In this document: piece by piece, positions 34,636 through 43,316 of the stretch
How the letters are laid out: every line of letters begins with the position of its first letter
Position numbering within the stretch: position 1 is the stretch's first letter
Assembly: GCA_963719285.1 (NCBI GenBank)
Contig: CAVRBO010000003.1
Coordinates: 1 to 64,000, forward strand
Source: C-114 sp963719285
GTDB lineage: Bacteria > Chloroflexota > Limnocylindria > Limnocylindrales > CSP1-4
DNA: 64,000 nt
Direction of reading: 5' to 3'
Made by a program: the position numbers and the translations under genes
Notes under the pieces: generated by a model
Seen by the model: the letters and a program-made list of their open reading frames with translations, nothing else
What the model was told of the DNA's origin: nothing
The model's database searches: none

Positions 34636-35364
34636 GTGTTCACCCCAAACATCCGCGTGGTCGGATCAGCCGTACCACGCGCAATGGCTCGCCTCGCAAG
34701 CGCGTCCCCTCAAGCGCCCACCCTCCGCTTCGGTCTCCCGGTTGGAGCGGCGCTCGTTGCCGTCGGCCTTGTCGATTCGACGGCGGATGTCCTGCCCGGC
34801 GGCGGCGCCTTTCTCCTGCTCCTCCTGCCGGTGATGGCCGTTTCGCTCGGCCTCGGCTTCGCGGCGGGACTGCTGACGCTGGGCCTCTGCGCACTGGGCG
34901 CGGGGCTCCTCGTGCCGCTGCGCGGACACCCGTGGCTATCGGACCCTGCACACCTCATCCGGATGGCCTTGTACCTGCTCGAGGGGGCACTAGTGGCGAT
35001 GGTCGCGTTCGGACTCCGAGCGGCTGCGAGGGAGGCGGAAACAAGACCGCGGCTATCGGACGACTCTGAGCTCGACCCGCTGACGACGCGTGAGCTCGAG
35101 GTGCTCACCCTGGCGGCGGCGGGCCTCAGTACCGCCGACATCGCCGGACGGATCTTTGTGTCCAGGAACACCGTCAAGACGCACCTGGCCCACACCTACG
35201 CAAAGCTCGGGGCCCGGAATCGTGCCGGCGCCGTCGCCACGGCGCTTCGGATCGGCGTGATCGCACCCGCCCCTGCTGAGGGGACGCGACGGGCAGGCGT
35301 GTCGGATCCCGTCCGGCACGACATTCATCAGCCTGCGCTCTCGATCCGACCGGTACGTCCATGA
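34636..35364 (+). CDS. Membrane-anchored LuxR-family regulator
   Basis: A 242-residue protein (GTG 34636; ATG 34684 is the alternative, neither with a clear ribosome site). Residues about 30-120 form four hydrophobic helices (FLLLLLPVMAVSLGLGFAAGLL and neighbours), a DUF4118-like sensor module. Residues about 145-205 are a LuxR HTH (LTTRELEVLTLAAAGLSTAD, then SRNTVKTHLAHTYAKLGARNR). No receiver or kinase domain exists. It probably links a membrane signal directly to DNA binding. It precedes the DUF4386/ABC-2 operon, which it may control. Confidence 0.8.
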   Translation: MFTPNIRVVGSAVPRAMARLASASPQAPTLRFGLPVGAALVAVGLVDSTADVLPGGGAFLLLLLPVMAVSLGLGFAAGLLTLGLCALGAGLLVPLRGHPWLSDPAHLIRMALYLLEGALVAMVAFGLRAAAREAETRPRLSDDSELDPLTTRELEVLTLAAAGLSTADIAGRIFVSRNTVKTHLAHTYAKLGARNRAGAVATALRIGVIAPAPAEGTRRAGVSDPVRHDIHQPALSIRPVRP

Positions 35365-35631
35365 CTCGAGGACCGCGGATCTAGTCCGGTCGTCGATCAG
35401 ATCGGCCGCGCGATGCGGCCACAGACTCCCGCGACGCCGGAACGGTGCATGTCGGCGTCTTGACCGCCAAATCACCCGTTCGGGTGACGCCCGCCTGGAC
35501 CACCGGCTGGCAGGCTAGGCCCCTTCCCGTCCGTCGGATGCCTGTTCGTTGCGTTGCCGATCCTTCGCGGGGCGAGTACCCACGCACCGTCAGCCAACGG
35601 CCGTGACCGAACCAACAGGAGGTGCGCCCTG
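35365..35631. other. Intergenic region before the DUF4386/ABC-2 operon
   Basis: The 267 bases between LuxR and DUF4386 must hold the operon promoter. I see no clear -35/-10 or palindrome by eye. Confidence 0.3.
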
Positions 35632-36378
35632 ATGCAGTCAACCCGGACACTCGCCCGCGTCGCAGGGTTCGTCTATCTCATGGTTGCCGTCGCGGCAGGC
35701 GTCGCAGGCTACGCGCGCAGCACGATCGTGGTGTCGGGAGATGCCGCGGCGACGGCGGCCAACATCCGCGCATCGGAGACACTGTTCCGCATCGGCATCG
35801 TCGCCGACTTGCTTCAGACGACCTTCTTCCTGCTGACCGTGTTCGCCCTGTACGCCATCCTGCACCACGTCCACCGGTTGATGGCGATCGTCATGGTGAC
35901 CTTCGTCGCGGTCAGCGTCGCGATGCAGGCGCTGGATCTGGTCCTCCACGTCGCCGCGCTGTCGGTCGCGACGAGTACCGGGTTCACGACCGCATTAGGA
36001 CCAGCCGGCTCCGATGCACTCACGATGCTGTTCACCGATCTCCAACACGACGGCTTCGTGCTGTCCCAGATGTTCTTTGGGCTGTGGCTCCTGCCGCTTG
36101 GCTACCTCGTCGTGCGATCGGAGTACTTCCCGAGGGTGCTGGGCTATCTGTTGGCGCTCGCCTGCGTCGGGTATCTCGCGGACATGTTCGCCTACTTCCT
36201 GGTCCCCGACGTCGAACCGGCCTTCCTGCCCGTCTCGGCGGTCGCAGGCGTGCTGGGCGAGGTGACCTTCATCGTCTGGCTTCTGGTGAAGGGCGTCAGG
36301 ACGTACGACCTGGACACACCCGCTCACGCACGGGACGGCCGCGTCCTTGGGCGTCGCAACGCCGAGGCGGCGCGATGA
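35632..36378 (+). CDS. DUF4386-type membrane protein
   Basis: A 248-residue protein with about six membrane helices. The N-terminus ARVAGFVYLMVAVAAGVAGY, the SETLFRIGIVADLLQTTFFLLTVFALYAI block and MFFGLWLLPLGYLVVRSEYFPR, then LGYLLALACVGYLADMFAYFL are characteristic of DUF4386. ATG 35632 is preceded by AGGAGG. Its stop overlaps a possible ATPase start (ATGA at 36375-36378), and the ABC-2 transporter genes follow. Such proteins often neighbour ABC-2 exporters; the function is unknown. Confidence 0.85.
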   Translation: MQSTRTLARVAGFVYLMVAVAAGVAGYARSTIVVSGDAAATAANIRASETLFRIGIVADLLQTTFFLLTVFALYAILHHVHRLMAIVMVTFVAVSVAMQALDLVLHVAALSVATSTGFTTALGPAGSDALTMLFTDLQHDGFVLSQMFFGLWLLPLGYLVVRSEYFPRVLGYLLALACVGYLADMFAYFLVPDVEPAFLPVSAVAGVLGEVTFIVWLLVKGVRTYDLDTPAHARDGRVLGRRNAEAAR

Positions 36379-36425
36379 CAGCCGTGGTCGACCGCGTTCC
36401 CTCCATCCGCGACGGAGGATCGAGC

Positions 36426-37349
36426 ATGAATGTCGTCAATGTCGTCGAAGTCAGCGAACTCAGAAAGCAGTACGGCAGCCACACGGCCGTCGACGGCGTG
36501 TCGTTCGCCGTCGAGGAGGGCGAGATCTTCGGCATCCTCGGCCCGAACGGCGCCGGCAAGACGACGACTGTCGAAACGATCGCCGGTTTGCGCAAGCCCG
36601 ACGGCGGGACGATCCGTGTCCTCGGGCTCGACCCGCAGCAGGATCGCGAGCGGCTGCGACCTCTCGTCGGCGTCCAGCTCCAGGAGAGCGAGCTGCCCGA
36701 GCGCATGACCGCGGCCGAGGCCGTCGAGCTGTTCGCGTCGTTCTACGCCAGTCCGGAGGATCCGACAAGGCTGATCGGCGACCTTGGGCTGACCGAGAAG
36801 CGCCAGACGGAGTACCGCAATCTGTCCGGCGGTCAGAAGCAGCGCCTCTCGATCGCCCTGGCCCTCGTCGGCAAGCCGAAGGTCGCGATCCTGGATGAGC
36901 TGACCACGGGCCTCGACCCGCAGGCTCGGCGCGATACGTGGCAGGTGATCGAGTCGATCCGCGAGCGGGGCGTCACCGTGCTCCTCGTCACGCACTTCAT
37001 GGAGGAGGCGGAGCGCCTCGCGGATCGCGTCGCGATCATCGACGGTGGCCGGATCGTCGCGATCGACACGCCCGCCGGGATCATCTCGCGCCTCGACGCC
37101 GAGCAGACGCTCCGCTTCCGTCCGTCGGCGCCGATCGAGGATCGGCTGCTGACCGACCTCCCGGAGGTCAGGGGTGTCCAGCGGACGGGGCCCATGGTCG
37201 TGGTCACCGGTACCGGCAACCTCATCCACGCCGTGACCTCGGTCCTGGCGCAGCGCCACGTCGTGGCCGACGGCCTCCGGGTCGACCAGGCCAACCTGGA
37301 CGATGCGTACCTCGCGCTGACGGCCCGACCGGCAAAGGAGCTGTCATGA
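36426..37349 (+). CDS. ABC-2 exporter ATP-binding protein
   Basis: A 307-residue ATPase. ATG 36426 (MNVVNVVEVSELRKQYGSHT) is favoured by GGAGG (36414-36418); ATG 36375 is an alternative. It has Walker A (GPNGAGKTTT), LSGGQKQRLSIALAL, Walker B with a Leu in place of Pro (VAILDELTTGLDP), and the H-loop (LVTHFMEEAERLAD). A C-terminal DUF4162-like domain ends the protein. It is coupled to the permease by ATGA overlap. The drug or lipid exported is unknown. Confidence 0.93.
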   Translation: MNVVNVVEVSELRKQYGSHTAVDGVSFAVEEGEIFGILGPNGAGKTTTVETIAGLRKPDGGTIRVLGLDPQQDRERLRPLVGVQLQESELPERMTAAEAVELFASFYASPEDPTRLIGDLGLTEKRQTEYRNLSGGQKQRLSIALALVGKPKVAILDELTTGLDPQARRDTWQVIESIRERGVTVLLVTHFMEEAERLADRVAIIDGGRIVAIDTPAGIISRLDAEQTLRFRPSAPIEDRLLTDLPEVRGVQRTGPMVVVTGTGNLIHAVTSVLAQRHVVADGLRVDQANLDDAYLALTARPAKELS

Positions 37350-38080
37350 ACGGAATGCGCGCTTTGATCGTCGCCGAGACCAGGCTCCTCCTGCGCGACC
37401 CGATCAGCTGGATCCTGTCGATCTTCCTCCCCACCACGATCTTGTTGGTCTTCGGCGTGATCCTCGCGCCTCACCGCCCGGATCCGGTGTTCGGAGGCCT
37501 CCGCTTCATCGACGTGTTCGCCCCGTCCTTGGTCGTGATCGCCATGGCGATCCTCGCCCTCCAGATCCTGCCGGTCCGTCTGACGAATTACCGCGAGCGA
37601 GGCATCCTGCGTCGCTTCTCCACGACGCCGGTCCACCCCAGCCGGCTGTTGCTCGCCCAGCTCGTCGTCTACTCGGTGACGGCGAGCCTGGGCGTGGTCC
37701 TGCTGATCGTCGTCGGCAACCTCGCGTTCGACATCCGGATCCCGGCAGATCCGATCGGCTACGTGGCCGCGTTCGGCGTCGGGATGGCGGCTCTCCTGGC
37801 GACCGGGCTGCTGATCGCCGCGGTCGCGCCATCGGCGGGCGTCGCCACGGCCGTCGGGGTCCCGGCTTTCATGGTCGTGTTGCTGCTGGGCGGCGTCTAC
37901 ATCCCGCGGGCGATTCTGCCGGAGCTGCTCATCCGGATCGGCGAGTTCACGCCACCGGGGGTCCAGGGGCTGCAGGACGCATGGATGGGAGTGGCTCCGC
38001 AGCTTCTGCCGCTGGCCGTGCTCGCCGCCCTGACGGTCGTCTTCGGGACGATCGCCAGCCGCGCGTTCCGCTGGGAGTGA
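37346..38080 (+). CDS. ABC-2 exporter permease
   Basis: A 244-residue permease with six membrane segments (ISWILSIFLPTTILLVFGVIL first, then LVVIAMAILALQILPVRLTNYRERG). The NYRERGILRRFSTTPVHPSRLL loop is the ABC-2 signature. It pairs with the ATPase upstream (ATGA overlap at 37346-37349). Together with the DUF4386 protein it forms a three-gene operon. Confidence 0.92.
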   Translation: MNGMRALIVAETRLLLRDPISWILSIFLPTTILLVFGVILAPHRPDPVFGGLRFIDVFAPSLVVIAMAILALQILPVRLTNYRERGILRRFSTTPVHPSRLLLAQLVVYSVTASLGVVLLIVVGNLAFDIRIPADPIGYVAAFGVGMAALLATGLLIAAVAPSAGVATAVGVPAFMVVLLLGGVYIPRAILPELLIRIGEFTPPGVQGLQDAWMGVAPQLLPLAVLAALTVVFGTIASRAFRWE

Positions 38081-38297
38081 CTGCCGGCGTCGGCGCGAAA
38101 GGTCGCGGGCTGAGCGCGCATCGCTCGGGCGACACCGGAAGACTGTCGTGTTCCGTGAGCGGTACCCACGTTGGGGGGTCGACCTCGCCCACGAACCGCC
38201 ACCCTTCGGCATGGGGGTACGGCCGGAAGGGCACCCGGCACTCTTGGATCGGGAACGACAACGAGCACAGGTCCGCGAGGGTATTCGCGTGTGTGCG

Positions 38298-38930
38298 CTA
38301 CGAACTCTGGATGGCCCGCCTCCCGAGGAGCCACTGAACCGGCAGGATCAGCAGCCACGACAGTTCGACGAGGTAGGTGCTCGCGAATGGCAGGAGGAGG
38401 AGCGAGGCGAGCATGACCACGGGTGCCGCAAGCCCGCGAACCGAACCGGATCGCACGAGATCGTGGGGCGCATCAACCTTCACGAGCCCAGCCCGGAGTG
38501 CGTAGACCCAGGACAAGAACCCGGCGATTCCGGCCGCCGACAGCGTCCCGGCATACATCACGACCGGTAGGGGCTGGTCCCCATGCTCCCCGATCAGCGA
38601 GGTGGGGAACGGGATCAGCGCGATGAACGCCAGGAGCAGCAGGTTGAGATAGGCGAGGCGCCCGTTCGCTCGCTCGATCAGCTTGAAGCGGCGGAGGTGG
38701 GCGACCCAGTAGAACGAGATGATCGTGAAGCTCAGCGCATAGGCGAACACGCGCGGGACGAGGTCGGCGATGGCGGCGGAGATCTCGCCCGAGCCGGCGG
38801 CCGCGGGGAGGTCGGGCAGGCGCAGGTCGATCACCAGGATGGTCAAGGCGATCGCGAACAGGCCATCAGAGAGGAAGACGACCCGCTCGAGCCCAAGGTC
38901 GGTCCGGGGGTTCCTCGGCGTCGCTCGCAT
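38298..38930 (-). CDS. TMEM175-family potassium channel-like protein (DUF1211)
   Basis: A 210-residue protein with six helices. The first carries the selectivity-filter signature FLSDGLFAIALTILVIDLRLP, the bacterial TMEM175 motif (F-S-D-G-x-F-A-I-A-x-T-L-L). Six-helix bacterial members form tetrameric K+ channels. It is read opposite to the neighbouring ABC operon and lies alone. Confidence 0.9.
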   Translation of the reverse strand: MRATPRNPRTDLGLERVVFLSDGLFAIALTILVIDLRLPDLPAAAGSGEISAAIADLVPRVFAYALSFTIISFYWVAHLRRFKLIERANGRLAYLNLLLLAFIALIPFPTSLIGEHGDQPLPVVMYAGTLSAAGIAGFLSWVYALRAGLVKVDAPHDLVRSGSVRGLAAPVVMLASLLLLPFASTYLVELSWLLILPVQWLLGRRAIQSS

Positions 38931-39036
38931 CCTGCTCGAGCAGCAGGTCGGCCGATTCGCGTCAACACGGCGGTCTCACCACTGCTGGTCGCTCTCCTTC
39001 ACGCCCAGCCGCGGTGCCCTGGGCGCCGCGACGGGG

Positions 39037-39327
39037 TCAATAGCGGTCGCGCCGGCGGTGGCGATGTGAGTAGCCCGTCCCGCCCCGAACCAGGGCTCCG
39101 ATGCCGATGAAGATCACCAGGACTGGCCACAGAGCATTCCAGTCGATGTCCGGCATCGCGATGCCGAGCGTGTTGCGAAGCAGGAAGTAGCCGCCGGCAA
39201 GCAGGAGGATGACGGCGAAGATCAGGCCGCCCCAGTCGCGACCCGAGATGGCCCCGATCGCGGGATCGTCGGCTGGTGATTGCGGTCCGCCGAGCGCGAC
39301 GCGATCCTCGTTGGAATTGACCGACAT
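39037..39327 (-). CDS. Small membrane protein, DUF5668/LiaF-TM-like
   Basis: A 96-residue protein. After a disordered N-terminus there are two helices (WGGLIFAVILLLAGGYFLLRNTLG and WPVLVIFIGIGALVRGG) with the Trp- and Asn-containing turn IDWNALWPVLVI found in LiaF-type transmembrane domains. It follows the CPBP protease gene on the minus strand with no gap and is probably co-transcribed. Confidence 0.75.
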   Translation of the reverse strand: MSVNSNEDRVALGGPQSPADDPAIGAISGRDWGGLIFAVILLLAGGYFLLRNTLGIAMPDIDWNALWPVLVIFIGIGALVRGGTGYSHRHRRRDRY

Positions 39328-39328
39328 C

Positions 39329-40090
39329 TCACACCCATCCGGATTGGGCGAGCTCGTGCCGGTGCCTGCGCAGGATCCAGATGCCGAACAGGAGCATGAC
39401 GACCGACTGGAAGACGTTCACCGGGATCGTCGGCAGGCCTCCGAGCTGGAGGAACAGGTCACTCAGGAAGTGGATCACCATGACCGGGATCACGGTTCGC
39501 GTCGCCAGGCGGATCGCGATCAGCCCGATCCCCTCGCTGAACGCCCCAACAGCCTGCGCGGCGGTGATCGCCACCGATTGATCCGGCCGGCTCAGGATGT
39601 TGCCGAAGTGCGCGAGTCCGAACAGGAGCGCTGACAGGACGACCACCCAGATCAGCCCCCTGGACCGAAGCATCCTGGGGATGATCCCGCGAAACATCCC
39701 ATCCTCCGCGATGCTGTTGGCGGCATAGCCCAGGAGCAGCACACCGAGCGTCGTGGTGTCGGTGGACTCGATGCCTCCGGCGAGTGGGATGAGGACGAGG
39801 AGCAACGGCAGGATCAGCAGTGACAGATGACGCCACGAAGACAGTCCGTTGATCCCGACGTCCCGGCGCCAGCCGAGAACCGCGACGATCCCGAGCACGA
39901 ACGCGGCGAGCAGGAACTCGACGATGAGATCACGATTCTTGCCGTCGAGCGACGGCACGGCCGCATTGAGGGCCAGGGTCCCCAGCGTTGATACGGCAAG
40001 GAAGCCGATCGCGAGCACGATCGCCCATGCCACGGGACGACGCTCGATGGTCAACCCGCCACTGCGCCCTTCGATAACCGTGCTTGACAT
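39329..40090 (-). CDS. CPBP-family intramembrane metalloprotease
   Basis: A 253-residue protein from ATG 40090 (MSSTVIEGRSGGLTIERRPV), with seven to eight helices. Motif 1 is AEDGMFRGIIPRML: an ED-x-x-x-R form of the usual EExxxR. The zinc His motifs are GLAHFGN and MVIHFLSD. The Glu-Asp change is found in other members, but activity is not guaranteed. It is divergent from the MarR gene, whose operators lie within 150 bases of its start. Confidence 0.85.
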   Translation of the reverse strand: MSSTVIEGRSGGLTIERRPVAWAIVLAIGFLAVSTLGTLALNAAVPSLDGKNRDLIVEFLLAAFVLGIVAVLGWRRDVGINGLSSWRHLSLLILPLLLVLIPLAGGIESTDTTTLGVLLLGYAANSIAEDGMFRGIIPRMLRSRGLIWVVVLSALLFGLAHFGNILSRPDQSVAITAAQAVGAFSEGIGLIAIRLATRTVIPVMVIHFLSDLFLQLGGLPTIPVNVFQSVVMLLFGIWILRRHRHELAQSGWV

Positions 40091-40199
40091 GATCGACCTC
40101 TCCTTCCTGTCGCTGGACCCACAAGAAGTGTCGTTGGCCGACGCGCCCAACGGCGAGCAACTCGCCGCTCTTGCGAACGCGACGGGCGTGCCGAGATGT

Positions 40200-40237
40200 T
40201 AGCCTCAAGGCTAGCCTGTTGGCTAGCCCTATGGCTA
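40200..40237. promoter_or_regulatory. Three overlapping 14-bp operators in a 12-bp-period ladder
   Basis: TAGCCTCAAGGCTA (40200-40213), TAGCCTGTTGGCTA (40212-40225) and TAGCCCTATGGCTA (40224-40237) are palindromes sharing their terminal TA, with centres 12 bases apart. They lie just upstream of the MarR start. A fourth, perfect copy of the core is at 40727-40740. This strongly suggests binding by the MarR protein. Confidence 0.8.
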
Positions 40238-40260
40238 CACGAATCGAAGGAATCTGGCCA

Positions 40261-40704
40261 GTGACTCCGACTGACTCTCTCGAAATCATCGCGCGCGCGA
40301 GCGTTGCCCTCACCGACGACGCCCTGCGCCTCGCCGGAGCTCGCTCGATGTCGCTTCAGCAGTGGCGGGCGATCCTGGTCGTCGCGGAGACAGAGGACGG
40401 TGCCAGGATCAGCGCGGTCGCGAGGCGCGTCGACGTCACCGTGCCCGCCACGAGCCGCCTGCTCCACCGACTCGCCGCGCGCAACCTGATCAGCCTCGAG
40501 CCCGACGTGGACGGATCAACCGCACAGGTCGCCCGCCTCACCCCGGACGGGCGGATCCTCGTAGAGGATTCCATCGCCCGGCGCCGTCGAGTCCTTGCGG
40601 AGGTCGCCTCACGACTGCACGGATCGGAAGCGGCCCGGGTCCTGGCCGAGTTGGCGACCGTGATGGACGACTTGGTGCTCCGGCAGTCAGCGAGTGCTCA
40701 GTAG
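40261..40704 (+). CDS. MarR-family transcriptional regulator
   Basis: A 147-residue protein from GTG 40261 (MTPTDSLEIIARASVALTDD), with AAGGA nine bases upstream. The in-frame ATG at 40231 lies inside the third operator and has no ribosome site. The winged helix is MSLQQWRAILVVAETEDGARIS, then VTVPATSRLLHRLAARNLISLE, with wing DGSTAQVARLTPDG. Dimerisation helices flank it. It is divergent from the CPBP protease. Four near-identical palindromes around it mark it as self-regulating and controlling the downstream membrane-protein operon. Confidence 0.88.
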   Translation: MTPTDSLEIIARASVALTDDALRLAGARSMSLQQWRAILVVAETEDGARISAVARRVDVTVPATSRLLHRLAARNLISLEPDVDGSTAQVARLTPDGRILVEDSIARRRRVLAEVASRLHGSEAARVLAELATVMDDLVLRQSASAQ

Positions 40705-40723
40705 GCGGCCCGCGCTTGCGAAC

Positions 40724-40743
40724 TAGTAGCCTATAGGCTACTA
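40724..40743. promoter_or_regulatory. Perfect 20-bp palindrome, fourth MarR operator copy
   Basis: TAGTAGCCTATAGGCTACTA is a perfect palindrome whose 14-bp core (TAGCCTATAGGCTA) matches the three operators at 40200-40237. It lies 20 bases after the MarR stop and 160 bases before the next gene, likely controlling that transcript. Confidence 0.75.
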
Positions 40744-40902
40744 TTTTGGCCTACCCGTGGACGAGGCGGTGCGGGCCCCGCGCCCGACGCGACCGCCCCT
40801 CGGTCGAACGGCACATATCGCCGATCCGGGTGCCGCCCTCGTCGTCCGCCCGCGACCAGTTCCATGCGCGACCGTGCGTCGCGTCCCGCCATGGAGGTTG
40901 CG

Positions 40903-41634
40903 ATGGCCACGACCGACTATGAGCACGCCCGACTCAGCAGGGCGGCACTCGACACCCGAACGATCCCGATGGCCGTGCCCATCCTGACGGCGATCTCACT
41001 CGTCGTGGCCGGGATGCTGTTCGTTGCCTACCCGGCCCTGCGGCCGTTCTCCTCCGAGACCGGCATCGAGGGTGCTCAGGCGTTCGCATCGACAAGCTGG
41101 ATCATCGCCCACTCGCTCGCCATGGCCGGCTTCATCCTGCTCGGCCTGGCGCTGCTCGGCGTCTATGAGCGCCTTCGCGGGACGCGCGGCGAGCGCACGG
41201 CCAGTTGGGGAATGGTGCTCAGTTGGGCCGGGATCGGCTTCACCCTGCCCTACTACGGGGCAGAGGTCTTCGGCCTGCACGCAGTGGGCCAGGCGGTCGT
41301 CGATCGCGACAGCCCGGACCTCATTGCGATCGTCAACGACATCCGCTGGGAGGTCGGGATCTTTTGGATCATCGCCGGCCTCGCCGCGCTCGGCGTCGGC
41401 GTCGTCCTGTTCGCGATCGCGATCTGGCGCTCCGGCCGTCTCGCGCGCTGGTCAGGGATCGTCCTGGCGATCGCGTTCGCGCTGTACATCCCGCAGTTCG
41501 CGGCCGGCCAACCACTCCGCATCGCCCACGGTGTCCTGGTCCTGATCGGCGCCCTGATCCTCGCGTGGGCGATGTCGGCTCGCCAGGGCGACAAGGCCGC
41601 CACCAACAGCCGCGTGCAGCGGCGGGAGGGGTGA
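40903..41634 (+). CDS. Polytopic membrane protein under apparent MarR control
   Basis: A 243-residue protein; ATG 40903 (MATTDYEHARLSRAALDTRT) has GGAGG upstream. It has about six helices (VPILTAISLVVAGMLFVAYPALRPF, SWIIAHSLAMAGFILLGLALLGVYE and others), ending in a charged tail. It resembles small DUF4386-like or similar helix bundles, but I cannot name the family with confidence. The palindrome at 40724 is just upstream, and ABM, metallo-hydrolase and two other membrane protein genes follow on the same strand with overlaps. Confidence 0.75.
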   Translation: MATTDYEHARLSRAALDTRTIPMAVPILTAISLVVAGMLFVAYPALRPFSSETGIEGAQAFASTSWIIAHSLAMAGFILLGLALLGVYERLRGTRGERTASWGMVLSWAGIGFTLPYYGAEVFGLHAVGQAVVDRDSPDLIAIVNDIRWEVGIFWIIAGLAALGVGVVLFAIAIWRSGRLARWSGIVLAIAFALYIPQFAAGQPLRIAHGVLVLIGALILAWAMSARQGDKAATNSRVQRREG

Positions 41635-41638
41635 TCCG

Positions 41639-41935
41639 ATGGCGGTGACGCTGATCAACGTGTTCGAGCTGCCATCCGGCCACGACGAGGAGTTCGTTGC
41701 GGGCTGGCAGCAGACGACCGACTACATGCTGGAGCAGCCGCGGTTCCTGTCGACCCGCCTGCGCGTGAGCCTCGACGAGAACGCCCAGTTCCGGTACGTC
41801 AACGTGGCCGAGTTGGTTCATCCCCGCGCGTTCCAGTCCGCCGTTGGGCGGGACGGCTTCCGCGAGGTAGCTCGCCAGATCTCCTTCGCCCTGGCCCACC
41901 CATCGCTCGATCGCGTCGCGGAGGCGATGGCATGA
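41639..41935 (+). CDS. Antibiotic biosynthesis monooxygenase (ABM) domain protein
   Basis: A 98-residue ferredoxin-like fold protein: TLINVFELPSGHDEEFVAGWQQ, LEQPRFLSTRLRVSLDENAQF and RYVNVAELVHPRAFQSAV are the ABM pattern. Proteins of this family are often dimeric and act on quinones or heme-like substrates, or are scavengers. It starts four bases after the upstream gene and overlaps the next start by four bases (ATGA). Confidence 0.88.
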   Translation: MAVTLINVFELPSGHDEEFVAGWQQTTDYMLEQPRFLSTRLRVSLDENAQFRYVNVAELVHPRAFQSAVGRDGFREVARQISFALAHPSLDRVAEAMA

Positions 41936-42702
41936 AGGTCGCGGATGGCATCCACCGCATCGGCGACGACCCGAGGGTCAACGCCTACCTCGTCGAGGAG
42001 GCGGGCGAGGTCACGATCATCGACGCCGCCATGCCGGGCTTCTACGACGACATCCCGGAGGAGCTCGCGGCGATGGGCCGCGGCATCGCGGACGTCCGCG
42101 CGGTCGTCCTGACGCACGGCCACTCGGACCACCTCGGCTTCGCCGAGCGGGTGCGGACCGAGCGCAAGGTGCCGGTCTGGATCCACGAGGCGGACGCGGG
42201 CCTGGCGCGCGCCGAAGAGGATCCGAACAACCCGATGGGCAGGATCCACCTGGCGCCACTGCTCGGGTTCCTGTGGCTGGGGCTGCGTAATGGCGGGCTC
42301 AAGCGGCCGGTCGTCAAGGTCGTCTCGACCTACGGCGACGGGGCGACGATCGATATCCCGGGCAGTCCGCACGTGACGCTCGTGCCGGGCCATACGCCCG
42401 GGAGCGCAGCGCTCTGGATTGCGGCTCGCGACGCCCTGTTCGTGGGCGACGCCTTCGCGACCTACTCGGTCACGGACGGCGCGCACGGCCCGCGCGTCGC
42501 GCCGTTCACCGCCGATCGCGGGCAGGCCGTCGAGTCCTTGGCGAAGATCGCCGAGAGCCCGGCCGGGATCGTGCTGCCCGGGCATGGCCAGCCCTGGCTG
42601 CAGGGCATGGCGGAGGCGGTCCGGCTGATCCACGCGTCGGAGCCTGCCGGCGCGCGGCCAAAGACCGTGGAGCAGCCGACGACGCGCAGCGCCGCGAAGT
42701 GA
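41932..42702 (+). CDS. Metallo-beta-lactamase-fold hydrolase
   Basis: A 256-residue protein with the metal motif HGHSDH (VVLTHGHSDHLGF), GHTPGSAALW, the bridging Asp in FVGDAFATYS, and a final GHGQPW. It starts in an ATGA overlap with the ABM gene. The family includes glyoxalase II, lactonases and hydrolases of many kinds; the insertion LLGFLWLGLRNGGLKRPVVK sits where substrate loops vary. The pairing with an ABM protein suggests a detoxification step on a quinone- or lactone-like compound. Confidence 0.92.
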   Translation: MKVADGIHRIGDDPRVNAYLVEEAGEVTIIDAAMPGFYDDIPEELAAMGRGIADVRAVVLTHGHSDHLGFAERVRTERKVPVWIHEADAGLARAEEDPNNPMGRIHLAPLLGFLWLGLRNGGLKRPVVKVVSTYGDGATIDIPGSPHVTLVPGHTPGSAALWIAARDALFVGDAFATYSVTDGAHGPRVAPFTADRGQAVESLAKIAESPAGIVLPGHGQPWLQGMAEAVRLIHASEPAGARPKTVEQPTTRSAAK

Positions 42703-43316
42703 CCTCGGCACCGCCCATCGAGGCCGCCCTCCCCACATGGCACGACTTCTTCATCGCGTCCACCGGGGCGGCCGCGGTGCTCCTCGGCCTGACCTTCGTC
42801 GGCCTGTCGATCCACGTCGAACGGCGAGGCCTGGACAGCCTCCGGCGCGGGCTGGCGATCGGCTCTGCCACCAGCCTGCTCTATGCGTTGTTCGCGTCGC
42901 TGTTGATGCTCGTGCCCAAGGGCGTCCCGTACGTCCAGGCAGTCGGTCTCGTGCTGATCGGGTTGTTCGGGTTCATCTCCTCGCAGGCGGCACTGGCGAA
43001 CGCGCGCCACGGCGGGTCGACGAGGGCCAGGCTCGCCTTCCAGTTCGTGCTTCCCGGGATCGCGTTCGCGCTACTGGTGATCGCCGGCGTCACCCTGGCG
43101 ACTGGGGTCGAGCAGGCGGTGTGGGCCGCCGCCGTTGTCGTGTTCCTGCTCATCACCGCTGGCACGCAAGGCGCCTGGGACCTGTTGGTGAGCTTTGCAC
43201 CCGAGGGCCGGGGGCATGAGGAGCGCGAGGCCGACGCCGCTCTTCGGGCGCCGGATCCCGCGAGCCGCGGGCCGGAACCGGGACGCAAACGGGCAACAGG
43301 AAAGGAGGCTGGATGA
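42699..43316 (+). CDS. Four/five-helix membrane protein of unknown function
   Basis: A 205-residue protein from GTG 42699, overlapping the previous stop (GTGA). It begins with the recognisable ALPTWHDFFIASTGAAAVLL block, then GLTFVGLSIHVERRGLDSLRR, as in a family of unannotated membrane proteins common in Actinobacteria. Four to five helices follow, and a hydrophilic C-terminal tail rich in Arg and Glu. Function unknown. Confidence 0.75.
   Translation: MTSAPPIEAALPTWHDFFIASTGAAAVLLGLTFVGLSIHVERRGLDSLRRGLAIGSATSLLYALFASLLMLVPKGVPYVQAVGLVLIGLFGFISSQAALANARHGGSTRARLAFQFVLPGIAFALLVIAGVTLATGVEQAVWAAAVVVFLLITAGTQGAWDLLVSFAPEGRGHEEREADAALRAPDPASRGPEPGRKRATGKEAG

Noticed and set aside
36833..38212. 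A 459-residue minus-strand open frame over the ABC-2 genes
   Set aside because: Arg/Asp/His-rich shadow of the ATPase and permease; no motif.
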